A stretch of 64,000 nt of DNA from Toxonevra muliebris (GCA_963691655.1 OY829326.1:24850878-24914877), one strand, 5' to 3'. Shown: positions 25,150-36,835, counted from the stretch's first letter. Numbers and translations are program-made. Notes: generated by a model from the letters alone, not told the origin.

Positions 25150-25153
25150 TTAA

Positions 25154-25706
25154 CCCTATAGTTCCCAAATTTTTGATTGAGTTAAAAAAATTATAAATCT
25201 GATCTCAAAAATCTGAAAAATTTAATGGCCGTGGTTTCATGGAGCCGGAAAGATTGAATGACTAAAAGTATTTGTTGTTGCAAAAACTTTTTATCAATTT
25301 GTTTTAAGTAATTAAATATTTCGTATAAAAAATTCAAATTCTTAGCTACCCACAGCTACTTTTTTTTATCTAGCTACTATGACCGGAAGTATTTTATTTA
25401 TTTTTTTCACTTTAATCTCAAATTCAATCAAAATATTTTATTTATTTTTTCATTTTTATCTCAAATTCAATCAAAATATTTTATTTATTTTTTTCATTTT
25501 TATCTCAAATTTAATCAAAATAATTAATTTTCCTGTTTTTCAAAAATTTTTGACTTTGACTGTCGCTAAAGTCTGTCATACGAATCATAACTAATGCATT
25601 TTTTTTTAAAAGCTTTGGCAATTCCATAAACGATATGATAAAATGTAGGAACAAAAAACTTATTTTGATGATGGTTGCCTAGAGGCAACGCTTGGGAACT
25701 TGAGGT
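25154..25706. mobile_element. piggyBac-like TTAA MITE (553 bp)
   Basis: TTAA flanks both ends (25150-25153 and 25707-25710). Ends are imperfect inverted repeats: CCCTATAGTTCCCAA at the left and, read inward from the right, ACCTCAAGTTCCCAA. A subterminal palindrome, GTTGCCTAGAGGCAAC, lies near 25674-25689, as is common near piggyBac-type ends. There is no transposase. The interior is AT-rich and holds a short tandem repeat. Confidence 0.65.
25391..25525. repeat. Three-copy tandem repeat of about 43 bp
   Basis: ATCTCAAATTCAATCAAAAT begins at 25415 and 25458 and, with one change, at 25502. Spacings are 43 and 44 bp, joined by TTTATTTATTTTTTTCA linkers. It sits inside the TTAA-flanked element. 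Confidence 0.85.
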
Positions 25707-25710
25707 TTAA

Positions 25711-27641
25711 CGCTGTTCTGTCTGCTCTTTCGGAACGCCAGCCTCACTTTTGGAGGCAAAATTCTTTGAAAAAATACCTACCTACCTACCTACATACCTT
25801 TCGTGGACATCTTTAAGTTTACAGGATTACAGGTTAGGGAACGGCATAATAGGTCAAGTAGGTCTCTGTTACTGACAATACACTTTTCTAATCTAATCTG
25901 TTTAAATGCACATCGCATTCAAAACCACCACTGAATTCATTTTGTTAATTCATATTAAGTTTCTAACTAAACTGAATTTATATGTAATCTATCTTAATGC
26001 TTGAACAGAATCTTAACTTTTTATTATGAATTAATTTACCTGTCTTCTTTTGTAAGCTGAATGTCAGCAACGATCCTTTGTGACCTTAATCAAGGTATCA
26101 TGAAGATTCATTCGATCTTGATCAGTAGGACGATCAACTCCTCTATCTCATCATAAATTTAACTCCAATTGTTAATTTCATTATTTTATTAAAATCATTG
26201 CTTGCTGTACTTTAAAAAGTTTATTACATCTTATTAAACCTTACTTGAATTATGTTAACCGAATCGTTTTTCATTTCGTTACGGACTTCACCACACCAGG
26301 AATCCTCTGTATAAACAATTATCCTATTCATTTTCCATAATTTTCCTCATGCAGACTTAATTTCCGCAAAGTCGTCATTCTTATTACAATTAACCACATT
26401 TCTCTCATCTTCATCAATCATACAGTCCACAGTTAAAACTTAACGCATTGGCAATTCTACCGCCGAAATTTACTCACGAACCTACGATTACGTCAAATAA
26501 CATTCAACCATTTTGTGCATAATCAAAACTATTCAATCTTCTAAGTTCTACTGTGCTCCTTGTTTTAAGAATTGTGTCTACATCCGTGTTTGAGGTGAAA
26601 ATTATAAAATTTGTATGGCAATTACATTTAAAAGTTTTACAAAAGAGTGTGAGTGTATTATAAAATTGAAGGTAAATTTAATGAAAAAAAAAAAAATTCA
26701 GACGCAACTAAGCTAATTTTCAATGAATTGTACATAATACTTGGAATTGAAGGGATTAAATTGTCATAAAAATGTACAAGATCTTTGATATTTATTGTAG
26801 TGCATAAAGAGTATTTAAATCAAAAAATACCCAGAAGAACAATACAGGACTTAAGTACTTATTTTCACATACAAATGCAACTACATATATGTATATTTTC
26901 TTAAAACCACTCAAGTTATGAACATGGGTAGAGCTGCTCTTCACTGTAAAAGCATATTTCAAATAAATACTTATTCAATATACGTAAATACGTTTGCAAA
27001 TAAATTTGAAATGTTGAAAGAATTTTATATTGAAATGGGAGAAAAGGATTAATGGACGTTGGTACAGAAATCTGTGCTGGACATTTCCGCTATAAGAGAA
27101 TAATATACGCACACACATACAAAATTATTTGTATAAATAATGCTCAACAAATATGTACACCTATGTACATAATAAAAAAAAAACCAAATGGAATGAGTTC
27201 AGCAGCAGCAGCAACAACAGCACAGAAGGAAGGAAATAACAATGTGAAAATTCAAACTAATTGAATTTTGAGTTGAGTTGAATGAACAATGGTTAAATAT
27301 TATAACTACTTAGGTATTTTTACAATAATGCATTAAGGTATTGAGGATTGACTTTTTAATGCGACTTAAAATTTAAACTTAGCAAGAAAAAGTTGAAAAG
27401 TAAGAGAAATGCAATGTTTTCCTGTCATTAGCATTAAATGATTTTTCATGTAGCTTGCCAAAAACAAAAAAAAAACAAAAAAATTTGAATATTCCATACA
27501 ATTCAAAGCAATTCAATTGTTCTTCCCACATTCGATTGTTGCCACTTACACATACAACACAACTTCAACAATATCAGCGCATTATGCTAAATAACAGCAT
27601 TTTGATTTTGCAGATACAAGCAGAAACACATGTACCCATTA
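25711..27641. other. AT-rich non-coding stretch, nothing recognised
   Basis: This is ordinary AT-rich sequence with CAG/CAA runs near 27190-27240. Short frames (27052-27264, 27455-27715) are low complexity. Nothing here can be supported as a gene or element. Confidence 0.5.
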
Positions 27642-27940
27642 GCGGATTCAGACATTTCCTAATGAGGGTTTATAGTTTTTTCACCCCTTTAAACTTTTTG
27701 TTTTTTAATCCTTGACTATAGATCGATTATGAGATTTGCAGGGGGGGATTCATCCCCAAGTTTTCCTCTCCCGTAGGATTCGTTAATACATGAACCTATA
27801 TAAATGTACACACACACACATACATACATATGTTCCTAGGCGGGGTTTTGAGAATAAACTCCTCAATTTTTCTTTACCTTACACTCATAAATTTTGGTTG
27901 TTCGTCAAATTCTCCCCTTTTTAGAAATGTCTGGATCCGC
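27642..27940. mobile_element. Candidate 299-bp terminal-inverted-repeat element
   Basis: GCGGATTCAGACATTTC at 27642-27658 is matched in inverted orientation by GAAATGTCTGGATCCGC at 27924-27940, 16 of 17 positions. A weaker resemblance (AGGGTTTA against AGGGGAGA) continues inward. No target-site duplication is clear, so superfamily is unassigned. No coding capacity. Confidence 0.5.
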
Positions 27941-29429
27941 ATGTGTGTACTTAAATGTATGCATACCTAGATTTACAATTTGTATGAATAGAACATTATA
28001 CTGCATTGTTTCATGATGCTCTATGTTATTTGATTGTTGGTTGGCGGCTGCTAGGTTAAAACGGAATGAGAAATAGAATTTATGTTACGTAGCTAGATAC
28101 TATTTCGGGTAATATGTATCTGCATATATTTATGCATGCTCCCAAATATATATTTGTATGTATTTTGTATCTACGGTCTCAATAGACGATTTATTCGCGA
28201 TTTGTAGTATCCATAGTAAAAATGCTAATATTGCTGTTTGCAGCAAATTTTCTGCACACCCTCTCTTCCCCACTTCTCTGTTAATAAATTTGTAATTTGT
28301 ACGTGGGCAGTTGGCAAGCAGTTGCCCCGTTTAAAAGCTGAACATAGAAACTGTAGCACAAAAATGAAAAAAGAAATTTTGCAAAACTTGCAGCAGCTGT
28401 GTTGCTATTTTATTGGTTGGTATTGTATTAAAATTAACTTTTTTTTTTTTATTTATTTTTGATTTCACAAGGCACCTTGAAAATATCGAATTTTAAATAC
28501 GTAGAAGTCTGAGATTATATTGATCTTTTAATAAGCTGTAATGGTTGTACGTGTACTATGCTCAAAATCATATTTTAAATAAGTAGTGGAGTTTTCGAAA
28601 GATATATTAATAAATCAAATACGTGCATATTTTTTATGAATATATTTCTATAGATATATAGATACTATACCTACCCAAATCAAATAGTAAATTAGTATTT
28701 AAATTTATTGTATGTTTCATGTCTTAGAATATTAAGTTTGTGTTTAATAGAAATTATGTTTGCAAGAAATATATTATACATATATTTGAGTGAATTAATT
28801 TTGTAGCCCCGCCATTGCAGCGTATTTACCCCTTTTTCAAAAATGAATAAATGCTATCATGATGGGAGCTACAAAAGTTACCTGTTTGATGACTCTTTCT
28901 TACTTATATAAGTTAATGTAAAGCATTCAGCATTCAGCCTGAAATGCTGAACGTACTGCTCGAAGTCCTGCTTAAAATCTGCAAGAAATATTACACAAAA
29001 AAATTGCTGCACTTTATTGAAGAGCGCAAAGTACTGTACGCGAATAGATACACTAACTTAGCTGAGTACCTACTACTATGAATTTGTAGACGAATTATTA
29101 AGTGGGTCTTCTTAATTCTATCACCAAAACGTAAAGAGATGCATAGCTCTCCTAAATTAAACTAAATTAAGAAAATCAATAAATGATTTGTAATAAAATT
29201 TAAATATATAATTAAAGACTTTTAATAAAATTTAACTTATACGACAGAACAGCCGCACAAATTCTAGTTGGCATTAGCTAAAATTATGTGATTTGAGGTA
29301 AAACTAAAAAAAATAAAGTCTCGTGGCAACTGATATAGTTTTGGAACTCGCTCATGAGCCCTAAACTTTTGAAATTTTTTAATAATTCTTCATGATTTTC
29401 AACCATATAATCACTTTAAACAGCTCATC
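27941..29429. other. AT-rich non-coding stretch, nothing recognised
   Basis: This holds AT-rich sequence with ATATAT and TATGTA words. A frame at 28238-28462 has no domain. No mobile element was identified. Confidence 0.5.
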
Positions 29430-30211
29430 TGAAATAGTTCAAACACGGACGGGTCTAAAATGAACTGTGGAATGGGCGCTTATGTCTTCTCGAGGGTCTA
29501 GACTTGTCTAGTTTTTTCCGTTTGTCAGACTCTTCTAGCGTGTTTCAGATGGAAGCATTCGCTATTTTACAAGCTAGTAGGACAATTGGGGATAATGTAC
29601 CGAAAGGGAAAAATGTACCAATTCGTTCTGATAGCCTATCCATGATCAGTCATGATCTCAAGAATTTTCAAATCAAAACTAGTTGATGAGTGCAAGAGGG
29701 AACTTGTCAGACTTTGACAGCACATTAATTTAACTCTCATTTGGGTACCTAGACATAGGAACATTAGCGGAAATGAGAATGCCTATGTTCTTTACTGAAT
29801 ATTTCTTAGTCGAAATAGACTCTACCTTCCTTAAATTTCATAAAGAAAGACATTTTCATATACTTCTATCAGCAATCCGACTTCAGATGAAGAGGCTTGA
29901 CAACTTGCGCCACATCAAGAACGATGTATCCTCAAAAAACTAAAGAACTCTAATCTTTTTCCAGGGTGAAAATCGCACAAATTACACCACTTTATACGGG
30001 ACACTGGATGATTGGCTCGCATGCAGCGAAAATAGGTGTCCCTCAAAATGATTGCTGTTGAGATTGAAAATTTGAAACACTTCCTGTGTGACTGCCGGCT
30101 TTAGCAAGATATAGACTCAAAACCTTTGGCAAACCTTTTCTATGCAGTATAGAAGAGGCTGCTAATATCAATCTCAGCGTTCTGTTGAACTTTTGTGATT
30201 TGAATAAATAG
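29430..30211 (+). mobile_element. Decayed LINE RNase H and C-terminal region
   Basis: The start of RNase H is visible as TDGSKMNCGMGAYVFS (Asp codon at 29448). After a frameshift come RLSDSSSVFQMEAFAIL (Glu of the active site) and IRSDSLSMISHDL (Asp). Then LIWVPRHRNISGNENA replaces the usual WVPGH...GNE.AD. Downstream, TPLYTGHWMIGSHAAKIGV and LKTFGKPFLCSIEEAANINL match the C-terminal domain that follows RNase H in I/LOA-type LINEs. Stops and frameshifts are frequent, so it is an old dead copy. The last frame ends at 30211. No RT domain remains on this strand. Confidence 0.8.
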
Positions 30212-30255
30212 TTTGTGGAGGTCTAACACACAGACTTAATCATTGAGATAATATT

Positions 30256-31045
30256 GTTGTATTGTATTGTATTAGAGGTTTCTGTCGTTGTACCGCGACC
30301 TATAAGATCTATTGTACGTCCCTCTTTTTTATCTAGTCTAATCTGCCTAGAGTACCTCATCCAGTCCAGTCTCTCTCAAGAATTTGAGTATTGCGTGTTC
30401 AGTCCAACACCAACTTAGAGGTGATCTCAAAGGAACATAATGCTCGAATGGCTGCCTGGCTGTCCGACATGATAGCGATATCTTGCCGTTTGTACATTCT
30501 GTCCAGGTTGAATTGCACACATATGGTAATTGCGTGAAATTCAAGTGTTTCTCAAAACTATACTGTTTGTCCAGTCTCTCCTGGGGACAGTCCAAGAGAT
30601 AGTTGTCTTTCGCCGGGTTATCTCGGTTTCCAAGCCCTATGGATCTCCTTGTCAACCTTTTATTTCTTGTTGCTCTTACGATTGCTGCCTTGGAAGCACC
30701 CTCTACCACGAAGTGCAATGGAGTGAACTCTAATAGTACCTCTAGTGCAGCAGTCGGACATGTTCTCATCGTTCCTGTTATACAGATACATGCCAACCTT
30801 TGAACTTTCCCTAATTTAGCTTTCGCTGTTTTTAGTTGAGTTCTCCTTGCCCACGCTAATGCTTCATATGTAATGATTGGCCTTACCATCATTGTGTACA
30901 TCCAGCGCAGTACACTTGGTTTACATCCCCAAGTTTTCCCTGCTAGCCTTCTGCATACCATTAGAGCGCGAGTGGCTTTACTTGTCACTGCCTCAATATG
31001 CGATTTCCATGTGAGTTTACTATCTAATACTAAGCCCAGATAATG
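30256..31045 (-). mobile_element. LINE fragment: RT thumb plus C-terminus, RNase H deleted, TACAA-repeat tail
   Basis: On the minus strand, 31044 to 30347 is nearly continuous. It begins with YLGLVLDSKLTWKSHIEAV, the RT palm/thumb motif of non-LTR elements, then CRRLAGKTWGCKPSVL and MYTMMVRPIITYEALAW. After CPQERLDKQYSFEKHLNF the sequence jumps to a short tail ending HAILKFLRETGLDEVL, which resembles the extreme C-terminus. The RNase H domain expected between them is absent, implying an internal deletion that kept the frame open. The 3' side carries GGTCGCGGTACAACGACAG and a short run of TACAA units (plus strand 30256-30279), a microsatellite tail rather than poly(A). The 213-residue frame is intact but far too short to function. 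Confidence 0.82.
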
Positions 31046-31130
31046 GTATCAAAAAGGCGTTATTGCGCTAATTGGGCTTCTTCAGATAATCAGAGGAACA
31101 GCCACTCAACCTAACCTATATAAAAAAAAT
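31046..31130 (+). mobile_element. LINE 3'-UTR fragment in the opposite orientation
   Basis: GGTATCAAAAAGGCGTTATT then GCGCTAATTGGGCTTC matches, on the opposite strand, the 3' UTR of the LINE at 44814-45850 (GGTATCAAAACGGCGCATTA, then GCGCTAATTGGG). It ends in an A-rich tail near 31120-31130 and directly abuts the 5'-truncated minus-strand LINE. It is a separate truncated insertion. Confidence 0.6.
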
Positions 31131-31340
31131 TTCTTGCACTTCCTCCTCAACTCAATATTTGAGTGCTTGTCCTCTTATCAGATTCCAGGTCTTTAAAACC
31201 AATTGGCATGTAAAAAAAAAATATTTTCAGTAGTTGAAGTCTTATTATAAAGTATTGTTTTGTTTTTTGTAGACAATGAAAATTAAATCTAGTTTTAATT
31301 TTCAAGTCGTGACTACTGTTCCATGTTTTTAGTGAATTAA

Positions 31341-31607
31341 GGTAATGTATAACAGGCTTATGGAACGTATATATGTAGTCATCACAACTATTCAGTGAAG
31401 ATATTTGGAATCAAATCTATAATTTTAGGTTACGATTTCAAACACCAGTACCTTATATAGGATATTGAAAGATTAAGAACTATCACTAAGATCACTGATG
31501 AGGAATCGTGGCGGATTCCGAAACAGCCGTCTAATTTGCCTGTCTCTGTATACACTGTTGTTGTGACGACTACATATATACGTTCCTTAAGCCTATTATA
31601 CATTACC
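31341..31607. mobile_element. 267-bp TIR element carrying a hammerhead motif
   Basis: Left end GGTAATGTATAACAGGCTTA and inverted right end GGTAATGTATAATAGGCTTA agree at 19 of the first 20 positions. The match continues through GGAACGTATATATGTAGTC and TCACAAC, giving inverted repeats of about 47 bp with three mismatches. TAA flanks both ends (31338-31340 and 31608-31610), compatible with a 3-bp target duplication. The body is homologous to 16905-17110. No protein is encoded. A PIF/Harbinger-type MITE (TWA target) would fit the ends; a Penelope-like terminal repeat would fit the ribozyme. Which is right cannot be settled here. Confidence 0.8.
31489..31537 (+). ncRNA. Type I hammerhead ribozyme motif, copy B
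   Basis: AGATCA (31489-31494), CTGATGA (31495-31501), GGAAT/ATTCC stem II (31502-31506 with 31515-31519) around CGTGGCGG, GAAA (31520-31523), a two-pair stem III (AC with GT) around AGCC, and cleavage base C31531. The core is identical to copy A. Changes from A fall in the stem II loop (T to C), the stem III loop (G to A) and stem I (TGATTT to TAATTT, one mismatch at the second pair). Predicted cleavage lies between 31531 and 31532, inside the 267-bp TIR element. It is probably weaker than A because of the stem I mismatch. Confidence 0.75.
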
Positions 31608-32571
31608 TAAAGTATTGTTTTATTATAGTATTATTGAGTATTATTGAGATGTGAAACCTCAAAATCATGAAATCTGAAAAGTTAAAATTTCCTTGCGGTC
31701 ATTATTTCTAGTTTTATACATTTGTTGAGATTTATCAATAAAATATCATAAGCTTAAAAAATAAATTAGGTATATTTGGTATGCGCACTTTCATATTTTG
31801 TAGTTCGTTATGTATCAATATATAATAAAGAGGCAATAAAAAGCATCAGCTGAAAATGGTACAAGAAAAATCATCATAAAAACTGCATATGATTTTTCCG
31901 CCACAGATGAATTTTCTTATTTTGTGAATATTGAATCTCAAATTTTCAAGCTGCAAATCTGCATACAGATTTTACCATAATTTTTTTTTTTTTTTTTTTT
32001 TACCGCAATGTTCCACTTACTTCTTACTTCATCATTTCAGGTTGCTGCTGTTCACGCATTCTATTTCTTTTAATTTTTCTTCGACTGAATGTCGCAACAT
32101 TTTATGAGAATTTATTTGTTTCACGTGCCACATTTACATCTAAGTTCACGACTATCATCGCCATCACTTCCATATTGACCACAAAATTCATATGATTGCG
32201 TTGATACTCATCTGGATGTTGAATGTTGATGCGCTTCGGCCGGTTTTATCAAAAATTTCGTTGTTACGTTTGCTATAGAAAAATGGCTGCCTGCATGTTT
32301 TTGTTACTTTTTTCTTTGCATGTGTATGGACATATTTGATACCCTACATAAATACTTTAGTGTTATATACTATTGCTTCTTTGCGATTTTTACTTACATT
32401 TGCTGAAATCTTTTTCAAACTTAAACTATTTGTCCTATTTTAAAAGTATAATTTATTTTCACATCTGAGAAAGTTCTCTTTGAACTTTTTTAAACGAAGT
32501 GTATACTTCTATTGATGGCATTACTATTCTTATGTGATCATTTTGGTCTTAATATTGTGTCCTGGGTTTGA

Positions 32572-32711
32572 CCCATATCTGCCCAATGGCATATTTCTAG
32601 TACACATCAAAAAGTTTTTATTTGGATTGAATACCTATTTAATCAAAAATACCACATTTAATCAAAAATCAAAAAAAGTGACCTTCTTATAGGACAATGG
32701 GCATATCAGGG
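32572..32711. mobile_element. Candidate short TTAA-type MITE (140 bp)
   Basis: Left end CCCATATCTGCCCAATGGC and inverted right end CCCTGATATGCCCATTGTC agree at 14 of 19 positions. The right flank is TTAA (32712-32715); the left flank is TTGA (32568-32571), one change from TTAA. Ends resemble those at 25154 and 59686. No coding capacity. Confidence 0.45.
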
Positions 32712-34734
32712 TTAAAATAGTGACAAAAACATATACAAAAAATTTCTTTTGCTCTTGTGTACGTCTACTACTCTTTAGTTCACGTTACTTGAACAGCTAA
32801 AAACAGCTTTTTCAGCAATGCTTCATAATGCGAGCGGGAAACAGAAAAAAGAAGCAAAACTAAAAAGTTTTTAGTTTTAATGAGACTAACGAAATGAGGA
32901 GCTTTTGAGAGCGCATTATTGCTCTCAGTGCAGTTTTATGGTATAAACACAACCAAGGCAGCTGACCTCTAACCGCTTACTTCTTCTGAGAAAATAAACA
33001 CAATAAGCGCGTCGACCTCTAGCGTCAAAAATATGTAAAAGGAAAACAAAGTTGAGAAAATTTGAATTGAATCTAGTGTAGCGTCATTGAGGCGGCAGCA
33101 AGCCGCAGAAATTTGTTCCCATACAAATTCGTAAAATTCTGTGTGTTTGTTGTTGAAGCTGAGGCCGGCTGCTTTGGTTGTGTTTATATCATTACACCAA
33201 ATCAGGAATAATGATGAGAACAAAATCGTTAGAGCATAAGAACAAATAACGTAATTGGTGTGTTCACAGTTGATTGTTAATTTGTTGTGAATCGATATAA
33301 AATTTCATAAGAAAAATTAGAAGTGCTTGATGTGAAATTGAGAGAGCCAACATCGGGGTCGGACTTTTTCCATATGAACCAATGGGAATCGAACACATAC
33401 TTAAAAATAAACAGAGACGTTAACGTTAGTGTTTCATCTTAAGTGCTCTAAAAATCTTTTCTCATTTCCATCGTAGCCAAATTTTTTATTTTTTCTATGG
33501 ATTAAAAAGAAGACAGACGGCTTCAAATGACGGAGGTGAAGATGGCACGATAGTCATGCAGTGTGACTAGGTTGCACAAATTTGAAACTATTTAACTATA
33601 TACATCCGCTAATTATGGTTAGGTTATACATTGAGTTTTCAAAGTAAAAATCAAATTACTTTCACCATTTAGCAGTTTTTGTTCTCTTTTTTTAAATTTC
33701 GGCATGCAATCTACTGAATAGTTTTTTGGCAAAGTTTACCTTTAACCAATATTTTATATCGTTTTTAAAATTGCAGGATGTGATTATGCCAATTTTCATT
33801 CTGAAACGAGTTGTGCGATTTTTTTTCTCGTTTTCAAATCCCGCTCAAATCAATGTAGTGCATTCCAAATTTTCAGCATGATCGACAGAAATTATTTTTT
33901 CTTTTTTCCTATTCGCTTTTTTTATTTTGTTATAACAACATGATTTATATGCTGATTGCGGTTTTATTGGCCTCACCAACATCTCAGGTAATCGTGTGTG
34001 CATATGGATACACATTCAAACACATACATTATACACACATTCATACGAACATTAGCCATTTGAAACATATGCTGTCCTTGCACTAGAACCTTACCGTATT
34101 TTACTTATACCTAATGCAAACTTCTATTGTTCCTGCTGGTTGTTGGCTACTATCTGCTGTTTTTGCTTTTACTGTTGTTGCTATGCATTGCTGCTGTTGT
34201 CGTTACATACATATATATTATTTCATAGCGATGGCTACCACACATTGATGTAACCTAAGTTGAATTACCTTTTGTTGTATGCTGTTTTGCTGATGTTGCT
34301 GATTCTTAGCAACTTAAATTCATCGCAGCTATAAGCTTTTGGAGAAACAACAACTACAACAACACAATTTTTGCAACATTTTGCCATTTTGCATATGTAT
34401 GTATAGGTAAATGTATAGGTAAATGTATAGGTAAACATTTACGTGTAATGGTTTAGCAGAGTTTATTGTATTATTGTGCAGTCATTTTTGTTGCTGTTGT
34501 TATATTATTTTCTTCCTATTTATTTATTCTCTTTTTTTTTTTTTTTTTGTGTAGTATTTTGTTGATCTTCTTCTATTGCCAGACAGTTGCCAAGAATTTT
34601 AAGTATGTAGGCATGTGATGGAATGTTTATTGTACATATGTGTACAGGATGTTGTTGAACTTTGCAGCAGCGATTTGCGATTGTAGTGATTTTCATATTA
34701 AAATTGCATATAATCTATAGATGGCTTCCATGTA

Positions 34735-34758
34735 TGTGTGTGTGTGTGTGTGTGTGTG
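34735..34758. repeat. (TG)12 microsatellite
   Basis: Twelve uninterrupted TG units. Similar CA/TG runs occur elsewhere on the right side of the window. Confidence 0.95.
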
Positions 34759-35891
34759 CATATAATCACTACTTGTTCCACACACCCTGTTTTTTTTTTT
34801 TAACTATCTGCATAAAGTGTTTTGCTGACGATGGCAATATGTTGTTGTTGCTATTACTGCTGTTTGTTGTTGTTGTGTAAGCAGCATTTGATTTTATTTT
34901 TATAGGTAATCTGCAGCTTCTGTTTAGTTTTTTTTTTTTTTTGGTTGATGTTGGCAAATGTTATTATGTTGCGACATAACATTATGTGGCCTCATAAAAA
35001 TTGACGCAGTGGTAGCATTTTGATTTTATTCATGAATTAAAATAACTGAACATCTACACTAAATTGAGACTTAACTAACGAGAAATTCGGTGAGAATCAA
35101 TAATCTTTAATTTAGTATATCTATGTTGTATTAGGATACATTAACTCCTATTATCTGTGCTTATGTGATAAGATATTGATGACTTGTTTATTCGATTGGA
35201 TGCAGGTACTTAACACAATAAACTCAACAGATTTCAGATAGCATATCATAAGTATTAATAGTTATAAATCTTAATTTTTGAATCTGAATTTGATTCTTAC
35301 TAATCATAGCATAGATGTTGGGGATACCCAAACAACAGAATCGACACAGCTTTTTTTTTTAGGAGTTAATCACCGTAGTAGTCTAAATAATTTGGCTCCA
35401 AATACGTAATACTTAAAATTATAGAACATAGTAAGTAGTATTAAAATGCAAGGCGATCATAGCATCATCATTATTGATTCCTGAGTTTGCGATTGAATTT
35501 GGAATATTAATAAGTCTACTTCATTTTGTTTTGTTTTTAAATAATAGTTTTATCTCGTTACGTGTCTTAATGAAGTCTTCAATTTCTTTTAGAATTAAGA
35601 TCCAGATCGGCATTTTTTACATCTTACTTGAGGGTCTTCTGTTGCAATTTAATGCTCACAACATACACACCGTCTCTCATTTGGATACATATGCTACAAG
35701 GGCTTTGCTTAACTCATTTTGCCTCACACTAAATGCCATTAATCCAAATTTGAAAATCTTTAAAATACAAATTTAGTATTAAAAAAAATAATAAAAATTT
35801 TTCTGAATTTTAGAGCATGCAGTAGTATTTGGCATACCGCGAAAAAATAAGAAAATATTTTATTAAAACTATTTCTACGGCAGGTCATGAG

Positions 35892-36659
35892 TACTGATGA
35901 TACAAGTAAATACAAGTAAAAACTCGATACTTTTCATTCGGTTCAAGTACTTTTTTTACTCGATGCTATAATATAAGTATTTTACTTGGTATCGGAAAAA
36001 GGGTCAGTATCGAATACTCGATACTTTTGCAAAATATTTATTTAAAAAACTGAAATATTGCTATACAATATTTAAAATTGTGGATCATTTTACAATATTT
36101 TACAGCAATCAATAATATATTTCAAAATGCTACTGCAGAATTATTCAAAATATTTCAGTCCATATTGCAATATTTCAATGTATGACATTATTGCAGTACA
36201 GTATTGAAGTTCTAGAAAATATTTTCGGCCACGCATGTAGAACATAATGTTTATTAAAACCTTTCATTAAAATAAAATATTTTTAACAAGCTTGCTGTTG
36301 ATTAGTTTTCCTGCTATTTTAAATTTTCTAGCGATTTGCCAAATTAAATTAACGTCATTTCTATATGATTCACGTGTTTTCAGTGGAAATAACTCAAAAC
36401 CATGATTTATTGGCGAAAAACTCGTGTTGAGTAGTGTAAACTGTAGGCTCAACCATATTGTATCACAATGGGCCGTTGTGGCCTGAATGTTTTCCTTGAC
36501 AACCACTTAAAAAAACAGTAATTTGTCTCTTTAAACGAGTATTCGATACAAGTACATATTCGATACTTTTTTCCGATATTTTTGCTAGCATCGATACTTT
36601 TATGCGATACAAGTAATGACTAAAAGTATCGGTACTATGTGGGTATCGAATCAACACTA
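35892..36659. mobile_element. hAT-like MITE with subterminal TCGATAC repeats (768 bp)
   Basis: Both terminal zones are crowded with TCGATAC/GTATCGA words, for example ACTCGATACTTTT near 35922, GAATACTCGATACTTTT near 36013, ATTCGATACTTTT near 36560 and ATCGATACTTTT near 36590. Ends are TACTGATGATAC at the left and, inverted from the right, TAGTGTTGATTCGATAC, consistent with hAT-style TAG starts. Flanks GTCATGAG (35884-35891) and GTCGTGAG (36660-36667) are an 8-bp duplication with one mismatch. The middle is AT-rich and non-coding. Confidence 0.7.
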
Positions 36660-36835
36660 GTCGTGAGCAATAAGTATTTCCTGGGATGAAATGTATTTAA
36701 CACAGTATTTTAGAAGCTATTATAAGTTAATAGCGAAATGTGGAATATATCCATTTTGTTTAATTTAGCCTCTTTATCCATGTTTGTTTTTTTTTTTTAG
36801 AAAAGTTTGGTCAGCTGTTGTCTCCTAAAAATATA

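Larger units (their letters stand above)
31622..35883. other. AT-rich non-coding stretch with microsatellites
   Basis: This is intergenic or intronic sequence with TTG/CTG triplet runs (34130-34340, 34840-34880), long T tracts (31979-32000, 34531-34548, 34928-34942) and one short TTAA-type element noted separately. Frames at 32969-33223 and 35474-35776 show no recognisable domain. No gene is supported. Confidence 0.5.

Noticed and set aside
30256..31130. One LINE insertion inverted by twin priming (minus RT part joined to a plus 3' UTR)
   Set aside because: The minus fragment has its own 3' UTR and TACAA-repeat tail, which an inverted 5' segment should not have, so two separate insertions are more likely.
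31248..31621. 14-bp direct repeat TAAAGTATTGTTTT on both sides of the hammerhead element as its target duplication
   Set aside because: The left copy is about 80 bp outside the inverted repeat, whereas TAA abuts both ends exactly; the longer match is probably coincidental or older.
33381..33400. tRNA B-box-like sequence (GGGAATCGAAC, inverted)
   Set aside because: No A box or cloverleaf can be formed at the required distance.
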